A DNA stretch of 64,000 bases from the NCBI GenBank assembly GCA_045652705.1, contig JAZRUV010000008.1:62001-126000 (forward strand). The letters run 5' to 3'. Each line of letters begins with the position of its first letter. Within the stretch, counting starts at the first letter, position 1. Under the pieces are notes generated by a model that searched no databases, was not told the origin of the DNA, and worked only from the letters and a program-made list of their open reading frames with translations. Origin of the DNA: UMGS1649 sp045652705. GTDB lineage: Bacteria > Bacillota > Clostridia > TANB77 > CAG-465. This document shows positions 36,360 to 45,074 of this stretch, one piece after another. Position numbers and translations under genes: made by a program.

Positions 36360-38063
36360 ATGTTAAAAGTAGGAGAACTAAAAACATTGAAAGACATTAT
36401 TGTTAAAAAATGTGAACAGTATGCTTCAAATGTAGCTTTTTTAGAGAAAAATAAAAAGACTCAAAAATTTGAAGAAATTACGTATGAAAAATTAAAAGAA
36501 GATACAATGGCACTTGCTACAACGCTTGTTAGAAAGTATAAGTTGCAAGGAAAGAGAATAGCCCTTATAGGGGAAAACAGTTATAGATGGTATGTATCAT
36601 ACTTAGCATCTACAACAGGTGTAGGTATTGTAGTACCACTAGATAAAGAACTTCCTGCAAATGAAATTGAAAATTTGCTTAATAGATCAAAGGCGGGTTG
36701 TATAATTTATTCTTCAAAAAAAGAAGATGTTATATTTGAAATTAAGAAAAAAGTTAGCAAAGATATCATATTTATTAATATGGATAAGGAACAAAGTGAT
36801 GAAGAGTCGCTTTCGTTTAATCAGCTGATAGAGGAAGGAAGACAGTATATTGTTGAAGGAGATACATCATATATGGATTATGAGTATTCCGAAAATGACT
36901 TCAAAATATTGCTATTTACATCAGGAACAACAGCACAGTCTAAAGGTGTTATGCTATCTCACAAGAATGTTATATCCGTTCTTGAGGGAGCACCAGGCTT
37001 GTTAAAAGTGTATCCAAAAGATAGATTTTTCTCAGTACTACCAATGCATCACATATATGAAAGTATTGTAGGAAGTATGTATCCTTTAGTTAATGGAGCA
37101 TCTGTTGCAATTTGTACTGGACTTAAATATGTATCTAATGAATTACAAGAAACAAAGCCAAGTATAATAGTTGGAGTACCACTTCTGTTAGAGCATATGT
37201 ATAATAAAATTGCAAAGACAATAAAAGCTCAGGGAAAAGAAGAACTAGTTAGAAAAATGACTAAACTTACAGATAGTTTAGGAGCAGTTGGATATAAATT
37301 AAAGAAAGTTGTATTTAAACAGATACATTCTGCCTTAGGCGGAAGACTTAGAACAGTGCTTGTATCTGCAGCGCCAGTTCCAAAAGAGCTTGTAATAAAC
37401 TTTGAAGCTTTTGGTATTAATGTGCTTCAAGGTTATGGATTAAGTGAAACTGCACCGGTTGTTGCAGGCACTCCTGAAAAAAATAGAGTTGCTGGTACAG
37501 TTGGATTTGCTTCAAACTGTGAAATAAAACTAGACAATACTGATGAAAAGGGTATAGGAGAAATTTTAGTTCATGGCGACAATGTAATGCTTGGTTACTT
37601 TGAAGATGATGAAGCAACTCGTGAAGCAATAGTTGATGGCTGGTTCCATACAGGCGACTTAGGACGTTTAGATGAAAAAGGCAACCTTATTATAACAGGA
37701 AGATGTAAGTCAGTTATTGTTACTCCAAATGGAAAAAATATATTCCCGGAGGAAATTGAGGATGAAATAAACAAATTCCCTGAAATAAAAGAGTGTCTTG
37801 TATTTGGAGAAGAGACAAAAGATGATACAGTTCTTTCTGCTGTTGTAACATTAGACGAAGAATATTTAAAAGAAAAGTATGGAAAAAACATTCCAGACAT
37901 AAAGAAATTAAAAGAAATCATATGGGAGAAAATAAAAGGACTAAATAAAAAAATGGTATCATATAAAGCTGTTAAGAATCTAAAGATTAGAACTACAGAC
38001 TTTGCAAAGACTACCACTATGAAGATTAAGAGATTCCTAGACAGCAATAAAAAGGGAGAGTAA
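36360..38063 (+). CDS. AMP-dependent (long-chain) acyl-CoA synthetase-like enzyme 1
   Basis: Adenylate-forming enzyme that activates a carboxylic acid with ATP and probably transfers it to CoA. Motifs: LLFTSGTTAQSKGVMLSHKN (phosphate loop, about residues 181-200), LQGYGLSETAPV, GWFHTGDLGRLDEKG and the C-terminal lysine region TTTMKIKRFL. At 567 residues it fits the long-chain/very-long-chain clade. SD GGAGGG at 36350-36355. It is followed 6 bp later by a close paralogue in the same operon. Confidence 0.9.
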   Translation: MLKVGELKTLKDIIVKKCEQYASNVAFLEKNKKTQKFEEITYEKLKEDTMALATTLVRKYKLQGKRIALIGENSYRWYVSYLASTTGVGIVVPLDKELPANEIENLLNRSKAGCIIYSSKKEDVIFEIKKKVSKDIIFINMDKEQSDEESLSFNQLIEEGRQYIVEGDTSYMDYEYSENDFKILLFTSGTTAQSKGVMLSHKNVISVLEGAPGLLKVYPKDRFFSVLPMHHIYESIVGSMYPLVNGASVAICTGLKYVSNELQETKPSIIVGVPLLLEHMYNKIAKTIKAQGKEELVRKMTKLTDSLGAVGYKLKKVVFKQIHSALGGRLRTVLVSAAPVPKELVINFEAFGINVLQGYGLSETAPVVAGTPEKNRVAGTVGFASNCEIKLDNTDEKGIGEILVHGDNVMLGYFEDDEATREAIVDGWFHTGDLGRLDEKGNLIITGRCKSVIVTPNGKNIFPEEIEDEINKFPEIKECLVFGEETKDDTVLSAVVTLDEEYLKEKYGKNIPDIKKLKEIIWEKIKGLNKKMVSYKAVKNLKIRTTDFAKTTTMKIKRFLDSNKKGE

Positions 38064-38069
38064 AATATT

Positions 38070-39809
38070 ATGGAAAAAAGGGTGATTTCAAAAAATTTGA
38101 AATTAATAAGAGATTCTTTTGATATAACAACAAAAGAATTACCAAATAAAGTTGGTTTTTTGGAGAAAAGACCAGGTAAAAAAGAATTTAGAGAAATAAC
38201 ATATAAAGAGTTTAGACGCGATGTAACAAGTATAGGAGCAGCTTTAATAGAAAAGTTAGGGCTTAAAGGTGAAAGAATCGCTATAATTGGTGAAAACAGT
38301 TATGAATGGGCGGTTTCATATTATTCAGTTGTTTGCGGAACAGGAATTGTAGTTCCTCTAGATAAAGAACTTCCAGCAAGTGAAATAGCAAATCTTGTCA
38401 GACGTTCAAATGCTAAAGCAATATTCTTCTCAAATAGAAAGAGAGATTTAATAAATAGTATAAGAGAACAAGTTCCTAACCTTAAATATTACATAGAGTT
38501 ATATTCAGATGAAAATGAGCTTGAAAATACATTCAAAGGTGAAAATGATTACACATTTGATGAGCTATTAAAAATAGGTAGTGAATATGACGAAAAAGTT
38601 CTAATGGAAGTTCCAATAGATGAGAATGAGTTTAAAATACTTTTATTTACATCAGGAACAACAGCAGAATCAAAAGGTGTTATGCTTACAAATAGAAATA
38701 TAATTTCTAATATAGAAGCAGCTATAAGCCAAGCGTCACTGTATGAAGACGATAGATTTTTCTCGGTATTGCCACTACACCATTCATATGAATCGACAGT
38801 TGGTATGATGATTCCAATATATTGTGGTTTATCAATTGGATATGCAGGTGGTTTAAAGAGTATAGCAAACGATTTAAAGACGGTTCAACCCACAGTAATG
38901 CTAGGAGTTCCTGCACTAATAGAAAATCTAATGAAAAAGGTTTTAAGCACTATAGAGAAGCAAGGAAAAACAAGACTTGTTAACTCTATGATAAAAATAA
39001 CAAACGCATTAGGCAAACCTGGTTTCAAATTAAAAAGAAAAGTATTTAAATCTGTGTTAGATGGCTTAGGTGGAAAAATTAGACTTATAGTATCTGCAGC
39101 TGCTCCAATAGACCCTGAAATAGGAAACAAGATAGAGGGCTTTGGAATATTGTTCTTACAAGGTTATGGTCTTACAGAAACATCTCCACTTGCAACACTT
39201 GTTCCAGATACAGAAAGAAAATTTGGTTCTGTAGGAAAAGCAGGAAAATGTTGTACAGTTAAAATCAACGAACCAAATGAAGAAGGAATTGGGGAAGTTT
39301 GGATTAAAGGTGAAAATGTAACTAGTGGATACTATGAAAATGAAGAAGAAACTGCAAAGTCTTTTACAGATGGTTGGTTCCATTCAGGAGATTTAGGATA
39401 TATAGGTGAAGATGGTCATTTGTATCTTACTGGAAGATGTAAAAACTTAATAATTACAGGTAATGGTAAAAATGTTTATCCTGAAGAAATAGAGAATCTA
39501 GTAAACAAAATACCATATGTAAATGAATCAATGGTTTATGCAACTCAGGATCCTAGAGATGAAAAGGAGCAAATAATAGCAGTAAAAGTTACATTAGATG
39601 AAGCATATATTAAAGAAAAATATGGCAATGATGTACCTTCAGATGAAGAAATGCACAACTTAATTTGGGCAGAAATTAAAGAGGTAAACAAGAAACTATC
39701 AAGCTTTAAATGGATTAAAGATTTAGAGATTAAGAAAGAAGATTTTGTTAAAACAACAACAATGAAAATAAAAAGACACGAAGAATTAAAAAATAATAAG
39801 AAAAAATAA
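38070..39809 (+). CDS. AMP-dependent (long-chain) acyl-CoA synthetase-like enzyme 2
   Basis: Paralogue of the preceding gene, with the same motifs (LLFTSGTTAESKGVMLTNRN, LQGYGLTETSPL, GWFHSGDLGYIGEDG, TTTMKIKRHEE). Both are full length with intact catalytic lysine segments, so the duplication has been kept. No acyl carrier, beta-oxidation or lipid-transfer gene is adjacent, so the physiological acyl substrate cannot be inferred. Confidence 0.9.
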   Translation: MEKRVISKNLKLIRDSFDITTKELPNKVGFLEKRPGKKEFREITYKEFRRDVTSIGAALIEKLGLKGERIAIIGENSYEWAVSYYSVVCGTGIVVPLDKELPASEIANLVRRSNAKAIFFSNRKRDLINSIREQVPNLKYYIELYSDENELENTFKGENDYTFDELLKIGSEYDEKVLMEVPIDENEFKILLFTSGTTAESKGVMLTNRNIISNIEAAISQASLYEDDRFFSVLPLHHSYESTVGMMIPIYCGLSIGYAGGLKSIANDLKTVQPTVMLGVPALIENLMKKVLSTIEKQGKTRLVNSMIKITNALGKPGFKLKRKVFKSVLDGLGGKIRLIVSAAAPIDPEIGNKIEGFGILFLQGYGLTETSPLATLVPDTERKFGSVGKAGKCCTVKINEPNEEGIGEVWIKGENVTSGYYENEEETAKSFTDGWFHSGDLGYIGEDGHLYLTGRCKNLIITGNGKNVYPEEIENLVNKIPYVNESMVYATQDPRDEKEQIIAVKVTLDEAYIKEKYGNDVPSDEEMHNLIWAEIKEVNKKLSSFKWIKDLEIKKEDFVKTTTMKIKRHEELKNNKKK

Positions 39810-39819
39810 AATACTAAGG

Positions 39820-39848
39820 GAAGTTAGATTTTGGTCTAGCTTCTTTTC
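39820..39848 (+). terminator. Terminator after the acyl-CoA synthetase pair
   Basis: GAAGTTAGA (39820-39828) pairs with TCTAGCTTC (39835-39843), followed by TTTTC. Confidence 0.8.
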
Positions 39849-39884
39849 ATATATTATATTAAGAGATTTAAAAGGTTGGTTGTT

Positions 39885-40661
39885 ATGAATGTATCTGTAA
39901 TAAGAGGGAAAAAACTATTTTATATATTATTAATTAGTTTAATTATAATCTTAAGTATATTTATAGTGAAAACAAATAAACAAAATGTAGAACAAGAGGT
40001 ATATAGCAAAATAAAAGGACAATCAAATTATATTTATAATATTCAAAAGACGGACGAACAAAATGTAGTATTAAGTGAAAGTATAATTAAATTACAAGAA
40101 TTACAAAAAATAAATTCGGATATTGTTGCTTTAATAGAAATAGAAGGAACAAATATAAATTATCCAGTTTTACAGGGAGAAGATAACAGTTATTATATGA
40201 CACATGATTATAAAAAACAAAAATCAAAAGATGGGTCTATTTTTTTAGATAAAGATTACGATTGGGATTTGCCTAGTACAAATCTTTTAATTTATGGTCA
40301 TAATAATATTGGTAGTTCAGAGATGTTTTCAGAACTTATGAAATATAAAAAAGAATCGTTTTATAAAAAGCGTAAAGTAATAAATTTTGTAACTAATGAG
40401 GAAGAAGCAAAGTATGAAATAATAAGCGTATTTCTATCTAGAGTTTATTATAAACATGAAAAAAACGTTTTTAGATATTATTATTTCATAAATGCCAATA
40501 ATAAACAAGCTTTTGATAATTATATAAATAACGGTAAGAAAGCAAGCTTGTACAAAATAGAGCCCACTGCTACATATGGAGATCAACTTATGACATTATC
40601 TACTTGTGAATATTCTAGAACAAATGGTAGACTAGTGGTAGTTGCAAAGAAAGTGGAGTAA
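39885..40661 (+). CDS. srtB: Class B sortase
   Basis: Membrane-anchored transpeptidase that attaches surface proteins to peptidoglycan. It has an N-terminal membrane helix (LFYILLISLIIILSIFIV), catalytic His in LLIYGHNNIGSSEMF, catalytic Cys in MTLSTCEYSRTNGR and the Arg in GRLVVVAKK, which is the SrtB spacing. ATG at 39885 follows AAAGG with good spacing; a TTG nine bases earlier is less likely. No protein with a recognisable sortase signal (LPXTG or NPQTN-like tail) is encoded nearby, so the substrate is elsewhere. Confidence 0.9.
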   Translation: MNVSVIRGKKLFYILLISLIIILSIFIVKTNKQNVEQEVYSKIKGQSNYIYNIQKTDEQNVVLSESIIKLQELQKINSDIVALIEIEGTNINYPVLQGEDNSYYMTHDYKKQKSKDGSIFLDKDYDWDLPSTNLLIYGHNNIGSSEMFSELMKYKKESFYKKRKVINFVTNEEEAKYEIISVFLSRVYYKHEKNVFRYYYFINANNKQAFDNYINNGKKASLYKIEPTATYGDQLMTLSTCEYSRTNGRLVVVAKKVE

Positions 40662-40700
40662 GCTATTTAAATATACGAAGATATATAAATTTATAAAAAT

Positions 40701-40725
40701 CCACTAGACAATTTTAGTCTAGTGG
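40701..40725. terminator. Convergent terminator between the sortase and the 40749 gene
   Basis: CCACTAGAC (40701-40709) and GTCTAGTGG (40717-40725) form a 9-bp perfect stem. The minus-strand exit is T-rich (ATTTTTATAAATT). Confidence 0.85.
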
Positions 40726-40748
40726 AAATAGCTTTGTTTAAGCGGATT

Positions 40749-41000
40749 TTACAAAGCTTCAAGCTCTTTATGTATTTCGTCAATTCTACGAGCAATATGG
40801 TCTTTCATAATTAGCACAACTTCCTTGGGCATTTCAATTATAACTTCTTTATAGCGTTTGGTATTATTATTATGTACGGTAGAATATACTGCATGTGCCT
40901 GGGCATCATAATTACCGCATACTTTTTTAATATCTTCTAATACAGACAACTCGGCTAATAATTCTCTTGCTTTATCTAAACTCTTTTTATCAATATTCAT
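40749..41000 (-). CDS. Small helical protein of unknown function
   Basis: 83 residues, charged and probably all helical, with two amphipathic stretches (SLDKARELLAELSVLEDIKK and KEVVLIMKDHIARRIDEIHK). No signal or membrane segment. SD AAAGGAG lies just upstream on the minus strand (41007-41013). It is divergent from the toxin-antitoxin operon. Function unknown. Confidence 0.7.
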   Translation of the reverse strand: MNIDKKSLDKARELLAELSVLEDIKKVCGNYDAQAHAVYSTVHNNNTKRYKEVIIEMPKEVVLIMKDHIARRIDEIHKELEAL

Positions 41001-41093
41001 GATAATACAACTCCTTTAAAATAATTATTTTAAATATAATGGATTGCGCCAAAAAAATTATAGCACAATCATGGTAAAAATGCAACTTAAACC

Positions 41094-41123
41094 TTGACAT
41101 ACCACCATCACTATGTTAAAATT
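41094..41123 (+). promoter_or_regulatory. Promoter of the Panacea toxin-antitoxin operon
   Basis: TTGACA at 41094-41099 and TAAAAT at 41118-41123 (18-bp spacer). The operator palindrome begins at the last base of the -10. Confidence 0.7.
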
Positions 41124-41140
41124 GTATCAATTGATACAAA
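41123..41140. promoter_or_regulatory. 18-bp palindromic operator of the toxin-antitoxin operon
   Basis: TTGTATCAATTGATACAA is a perfect palindrome at the -10/start-site region. This is where an autoregulatory antitoxin with an HTH domain would bind. A partial copy (GATAC) follows about 10 bp downstream. Confidence 0.7.
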
Positions 41141-41170
41141 AACGCGATACGGATGTTGGAAGGAAGGAGA

Positions 41171-41563
41171 ATGATATGTAGAATGATTGATATTACTGAA
41201 ACTGAATTAGAAGAAGTATTAAAGAAGTTTAAAGATTTAGTTGAGGGAGATAGATATACAATATCAAGTGGAGAAAATAGAGAAAAGAATGATGAGTTTA
41301 TAAGTAATAATTTTTTAACAAGAAAGATAAAAAAGATGTTATTAGAATTAACAACAAAAGATTGTATTGGTGTAGAAAAACATTATAGAGATAAAGAAAA
41401 GATAGTATATAAATTTATAAAGGAATATAATATAAATACAAAAGAGAATAATAATTTAAAAGCATATATTAAGTTTATGATTTGTTTGGTAAGATGTCAA
41501 GAACATGTGATAGTAATAAGTTTTCATGAAGCGATAAAAGAAGAAAAGTATTTGTTTAAATAG
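41171..41563 (+). CDS. Probable MqsR-like toxin of a Panacea toxin-antitoxin pair
   Basis: About 130 residues, basic. The pattern RYTISSGENREKNDEFISNN, then LLELTTKDCIG and the C-terminal VIVISFHEA, resembles MqsR/RelE-superfamily ribonuclease toxins of Firmicutes. Starts at 41153, 41171 or 41183 are all in frame; GGAAGGAG sits immediately before 41171, so 41183 is also plausible. It lies 10 bp upstream of an antitoxin carrying a zinc finger and a Panacea domain. The toxin assignment is by weak similarity plus context. Confidence 0.6.
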   Translation: MICRMIDITETELEEVLKKFKDLVEGDRYTISSGENREKNDEFISNNFLTRKIKKMLLELTTKDCIGVEKHYRDKEKIVYKFIKEYNINTKENNNLKAYIKFMICLVRCQEHVIVISFHEAIKEEKYLFK

Positions 41564-41572
41564 GTGGGGAAA

Positions 41573-42544
41573 ATGGAAAGAAGTTATTGTGAATTTTGTA
41601 ATGATTTTGTTGAATATGAGAAGAAATTAGTTAAAGAAAAAAGAGTTATTGATGGAATAGAAGTTGAATATAAAAAAATAAAAACATATTGTAAAGAATG
41701 TAAAAATGAGATTTTTGTAAATGAAGTATTAGATAAAAATGTATTAGAATTGCAAAGAGTATATAGAGAAAAAATTGGTATTATTACAGTAGATAAAATA
41801 GAAAAAATAGTGGATATGTACGGAATTGGTAAAAGAAATTTATCTAAATTACTAGGATTTGGTGAAATTACACTTACAAGATATATGGAGTTAGATATGC
41901 CAACTAGACTATATTCGGATGTGCTGTTTAGTGTAATGGACTATAAACAAATGTTAATTTTGGCTACAGACAATAAAGATAAAGTAAGTGAAAAAGTATA
42001 TAATAAACTTATAGAAAATGTAAAGGTACTAATAGAAAGTGAAAATAAAAATAAGCTTATAGCTGTTTCTAAGTATATTGTGTCAGAAACAAAAGATATA
42101 ACAAATTTAGCAGTGCAAAAATTATTATATTTTTGTCAAGTGGTTTCTTATGCAATAAATAATAAGCCTATGTTTACAGATACGTGCGAGGCTTGGAAGT
42201 TTGGTCCTGTATATACACATATATATTATAGATTAAATAAATATACATATGATCCAATTAATTTAAAGGAATTTGAAGATTTTGAAAATATTAATTTGGA
42301 TGATAGCGACAAAAAAATAATAGATGCTGTTATTAATACTTTTGGTATGCTTAGCGGTGTAAAATTAAGGGATATTTCCCACAAAACTGAACCATGGAAA
42401 CAAGCTAGACACGGGCTTGGTGCAGATGATAATTCTAATGAAATAATAAAAAATAAAAGTATAAAGGAATATGTTGCAACATTAGAAATAGCAAATAATG
42501 ATGTAAATGAGTTTTGTAAAACATATATGCAAAGTTTAATTTAA
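41573..42544 (+). CDS. Antitoxin/regulator with MqsA-like zinc finger, HTH and Panacea (DUF4065) domain
   Basis: The N-terminus carries a YgiT/MqsA-type zinc finger: C6-x2-C9 (SYCEFC) and C40-x2-C43 (YCKECK). A helix-turn-helix (about residues 80-120; MYGIGKRNLSKLLGFGEITL) follows. Residues about 165-315 are a DUF4065/SocA-like Panacea domain (LAVQKLLYFCQVVSYAINNK, then EAWKFGPVYTHIY). Panacea domains neutralise diverse toxins. AGGTGGGG at 41562-41569 supports the ATG at 41573 over the GTG at 41564. It probably represses the operon through the 41123 palindrome. Confidence 0.85.
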   Translation: MERSYCEFCNDFVEYEKKLVKEKRVIDGIEVEYKKIKTYCKECKNEIFVNEVLDKNVLELQRVYREKIGIITVDKIEKIVDMYGIGKRNLSKLLGFGEITLTRYMELDMPTRLYSDVLFSVMDYKQMLILATDNKDKVSEKVYNKLIENVKVLIESENKNKLIAVSKYIVSETKDITNLAVQKLLYFCQVVSYAINNKPMFTDTCEAWKFGPVYTHIYYRLNKYTYDPINLKEFEDFENINLDDSDKKIIDAVINTFGMLSGVKLRDISHKTEPWKQARHGLGADDNSNEIIKNKSIKEYVATLEIANNDVNEFCKTYMQSLI

Positions 42545-42556
42545 CAATAAAAACCA

Positions 42557-42593
42557 AACGCTTATCCGTTACAAGAGAGGACGGATAAGCGTT
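42557..42593 (+). terminator. Hairpin after the toxin-antitoxin operon
   Basis: AACGCTTATCCGT (42557-42569) pairs with ACGGATAAGCGTT (42581-42593), 13 bp perfect. The following T-tract is weak (ATAATTATGTTT). Confidence 0.75.
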
Positions 42594-42669
42594 ATAATTA
42601 TGTTTGAATAATGTTGAATCGGGATTATCTTTATGATATATTGTAAATATATTAAGTGGGGGAATTTAA

Positions 42670-43308
42670 ATGAAGAAAAAAGTAATAATAGTAATTTGTA
42701 TATTAATTGCAGTTATAATATCATTACTTGTAATGTATGCTATAGATATGCATATGATGAGGCATAATAAAAAGGTAATATTTAGCACATGGGGATATGA
42801 GTACACAACACCCGAAAACGGTTATCAGATATTAGAAATTGAAGATAGAACTAAAAAGGATAACTATACTTGTGATATGGCTCTAGAAAAAATATATGAA
42901 GATGATAATAACCAATATTATTTTAATTGTATTAAAAGTGAGAATATAATTGTTAAATATGTAAATGGTGAAAGTGAAAATATAAAATCTGCTTTAAAAA
43001 AGGGAAGAATAACTTTAAAAGATTTAGATTTGTGGGAAATAGGATATATTACCCAGAAAAAAGAAAATACTAATACAAGAAGTTTTCTTGCAACTGTATT
43101 AGAAGAAACAGCAACATATATCTTGGTACGTCCAGAGGCTAATGAAATTGAAGCAAAATCTGCAGATAAGATAGTAGTGAGTTTTAATAAAGAACATAAA
43201 GACTATTTTTATGGTGTGGGCAGAAAAGTAAGAATATATTATAATGGAGCTATTATGGAATCATATCCAGCAAGAATTAATGCGTATGAAATATATGTAG
43301 TCAATTAA
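42670..43308 (+). CDS. Membrane-anchored protein with repeated small beta domains
   Basis: 212 residues: an N-terminal membrane helix (VIIVICILIAVIISLLVMYAI) and two small domains. The first (YTCDMALEKIYEDDNNQYYF, then KGRITLKDL) matches a short module frequent in clostridial surface or lipoproteins. The second (FLATVLEETATYILVRPEAN, then IYYNGAIMESYPARI) resembles DUF3221-type domains. Function unknown. SD GTGGGGG at 42656-42662. Confidence 0.7.
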   Translation: MKKKVIIVICILIAVIISLLVMYAIDMHMMRHNKKVIFSTWGYEYTTPENGYQILEIEDRTKKDNYTCDMALEKIYEDDNNQYYFNCIKSENIIVKYVNGESENIKSALKKGRITLKDLDLWEIGYITQKKENTNTRSFLATVLEETATYILVRPEANEIEAKSADKIVVSFNKEHKDYFYGVGRKVRIYYNGAIMESYPARINAYEIYVVN

Positions 43309-43350
43309 AAATACTAAAGAGAATATTTAATATAATTTTAGATGAACAAA

Positions 43351-43388
43351 AACAAGTAACCAATACTAATATTTGTTACTTGTTTTTT
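43351..43388. terminator. Convergent terminator
   Basis: AACAAGTAAC (43351-43360) pairs with GTTACTTGTT (43375-43384), with TTTT on the + side and a matching T-run on the - side, so it serves both converging genes. Confidence 0.85.
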
Positions 43389-43403
43389 GTTTATTAATTA
43401 TGA

Positions 43404-44372
43404 CTATTGAGGTATATCTATATCTCGGCTTTGACTTTTAGGATCAGCTTCAAGTTGTGATAAATCAATATCTGTATCATCTTTTTTTAAGTCCATTAAA
43501 TCTTGTTGAATGGTACTTATTTGAGTTGGTGTAATTTCTGCTTTTGCTTGTTTACCGCTATCTATCATCGGAATATGTTTTTGTACAAATTTATCCATAA
43601 AAGGAAGTTTGCTTAGGAATTTACTATCCGCTATTTTTTTTGCCATTTTCTGTGCAAATGTAAATTGTTGGTCGCTATCTTGTTGAACTATATTTTCTGC
43701 AGACGCATCTACAGTAGTTTGAGCCCTTAATTCTGAATAAGGTATAGGTTTATCAGATAACATATTGTCAACAAAATCTTTGCTCATAAATATGCACAGC
43801 AATTCACTTAACATTTCTTTTTCGGCTTCTGGAATAGGTTTTTTAGAAGAATAATATCCTTCTATCTCTCTTATTTGATTATATATTGGATAGATATCAT
43901 GCGGTTGCCCGAAATCTCTTTTGCGTTGTTTTTGGTATAAGCCCATACCAGCTAATTTACAAGACATTTCTTTGTCCTTACCAAATACGCTGCCCTCATA
44001 TGCAATCGTTTCATTATATTTTGTAGATAATAATTTATATAACGGACTGTTTTCATCAGTACCAAGATGATTAGGGTCTTGTTTTATTTGTTCTAATCGA
44101 ATATCCATCATTTTAAAATATTTATTTCTTAAGTTTGTTAAAGATTCATGTTGTTTAGCATATTCATATCCTTGTTCTATATTTTGGTTGGTTATAGAAC
44201 CAGCACCAATAGAACGTACCCTAGTTTGAATAACTCCAATATCTGCTGTAAGTTCCATCATTTCATAAGCATTTGGATCGCTATTAGGGTTTTCCTCTAT
44301 ATATTTTAAGACTCTATCTACTCTTTCAGTTAAATCGTGTATTTCATCCTTGTATGCTTCATAATCTACCAT
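43404..44372 (-). CDS. Protein of unknown function
   Basis: 322 residues, soluble and mostly helical; Asp/Glu/Lys/Gln rich, with a basic central stretch (LYQKQRKRDFGQPHD) and a low-complexity acidic C-terminus (LMDLKKDDTDIDLSQLEADP). No signal peptide or membrane helix. SD GGAG lies on the minus strand at 44388-44391. It sits beside spore coat genes but is separated from them by their terminator. I do not recognise a family. Confidence 0.7.
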   Translation of the reverse strand: MVDYEAYKDEIHDLTERVDRVLKYIEENPNSDPNAYEMMELTADIGVIQTRVRSIGAGSITNQNIEQGYEYAKQHESLTNLRNKYFKMMDIRLEQIKQDPNHLGTDENSPLYKLLSTKYNETIAYEGSVFGKDKEMSCKLAGMGLYQKQRKRDFGQPHDIYPIYNQIREIEGYYSSKKPIPEAEKEMLSELLCIFMSKDFVDNMLSDKPIPYSELRAQTTVDASAENIVQQDSDQQFTFAQKMAKKIADSKFLSKLPFMDKFVQKHIPMIDSGKQAKAEITPTQISTIQQDLMDLKKDDTDIDLSQLEADPKSQSRDIDIPQ

Positions 44373-44460
44373 AGTTATTTAATCACTCTCCAAAAAAAGA
44401 ATATCACAAAAAAACAAATTATTCAATATTAAAAAGAAAAATTAAAACAATAAAAAAAGA

Positions 44461-44480
44461 CAGGGTACAAACGTACCCTG
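44461..44480 (-). terminator. Terminator of the coat gene operon
   Basis: CAGGGTAC and GTACCCTG form an 8-bp stem with a TTTG/AAAC loop. The minus-strand exit is TCTTTTTTTATTG. Confidence 0.92.
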
Positions 44481-44493
44481 CAAGGAAGAATTA

Positions 44494-44742
44494 CTAACTT
44501 CCAGATACAGCTGTTTTAACAGCATCAACGTCGGCCATTCCAGCTGGTGCGGCAGGAATATAATAACCTTTGTCTCTAGCAACTACATATATTTGCCATT
44601 GTAAATCTTCAAATTGATTTCTGTAAGTAACGAAAGTATCTCTTAGAGATTTATTGTTACTTTGCATAACATTATATGTTAGCATGTTTAAAAGGGCATT
44701 TACCCCAGCTAAAGTATCAGCTACTGCTTGTTTCTCGTCCAT
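44494..44742 (-). CDS. CotF-like spore coat protein
   Basis: 82 residues. MDEKQAVADTLAGVNALLNM, then SLRDTFVTYRNQFEDLQWQIY and DKGYYIPAAP, is the compact coat F domain plan: Asp-Lys-Gln start, helical bundle, C-terminal G-W/Y-Y-x-P. These proteins form part of the spore coat. AGGAGG precedes the start on the minus strand (44748-44753). It follows a related small gene in a two-gene operon. Confidence 0.82.
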   Translation of the reverse strand: MDEKQAVADTLAGVNALLNMLTYNVMQSNNKSLRDTFVTYRNQFEDLQWQIYVVARDKGYYIPAAPAGMADVDAVKTAVSGS

Positions 44743-44751
44743 AATAACCTC

Positions 44752-44934
44752 CTATAAATGACTTATTAAATCTTGCTTTAAATCATCGCAAGAAGTACAA
44801 ATTTTGTTGAAAATGTCTAATGCATTTTCATCAGTCACAACTGTCTTAAAGTACTCAAGTTTTTTGCAAAGGCTTGAACTAGCACCAATTGCATGCCTAA
44901 TATCTTGAAGCTCCATTTGGTTTAATGTATCCAT
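44752..44934 (-). CDS. Small coat-associated protein
   Basis: 60 residues, entirely helical. MDTLNQMELQDIRHAIGASS resembles the first helices of coat F-type proteins. It lies 9 bp upstream of the CotF-like gene and carries a strong AGGAGG (44940-44945, minus strand). Probably a partner coat protein; the family assignment rests mainly on context. Confidence 0.65.
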   Translation of the reverse strand: MDTLNQMELQDIRHAIGASSSLCKKLEYFKTVVTDENALDIFNKICTSCDDLKQDLISHL

Positions 44935-45050
44935 ATTTTTTCCTCCTTAAATGTATATAAATACAAAATTATTATGAGCAAATTTCAAAAAACTATGTAA
45001 ATAATAAATAAAAAATAAATTTTAATGAAATTCAAATTAAAAATAAAAAT

Positions 45051-45074
45051 ACTAGAGCAAAGATTTGCTCTAGT
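45051..45074. terminator. Terminator after the PHP gene
   Basis: ACTAGAGCAAA (45051-45061) and TTTGCTCTAGT (45064-45074) form an 11-bp stem. The minus-strand exit is ATTTTTATTTTTAATTTG. Confidence 0.85.
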
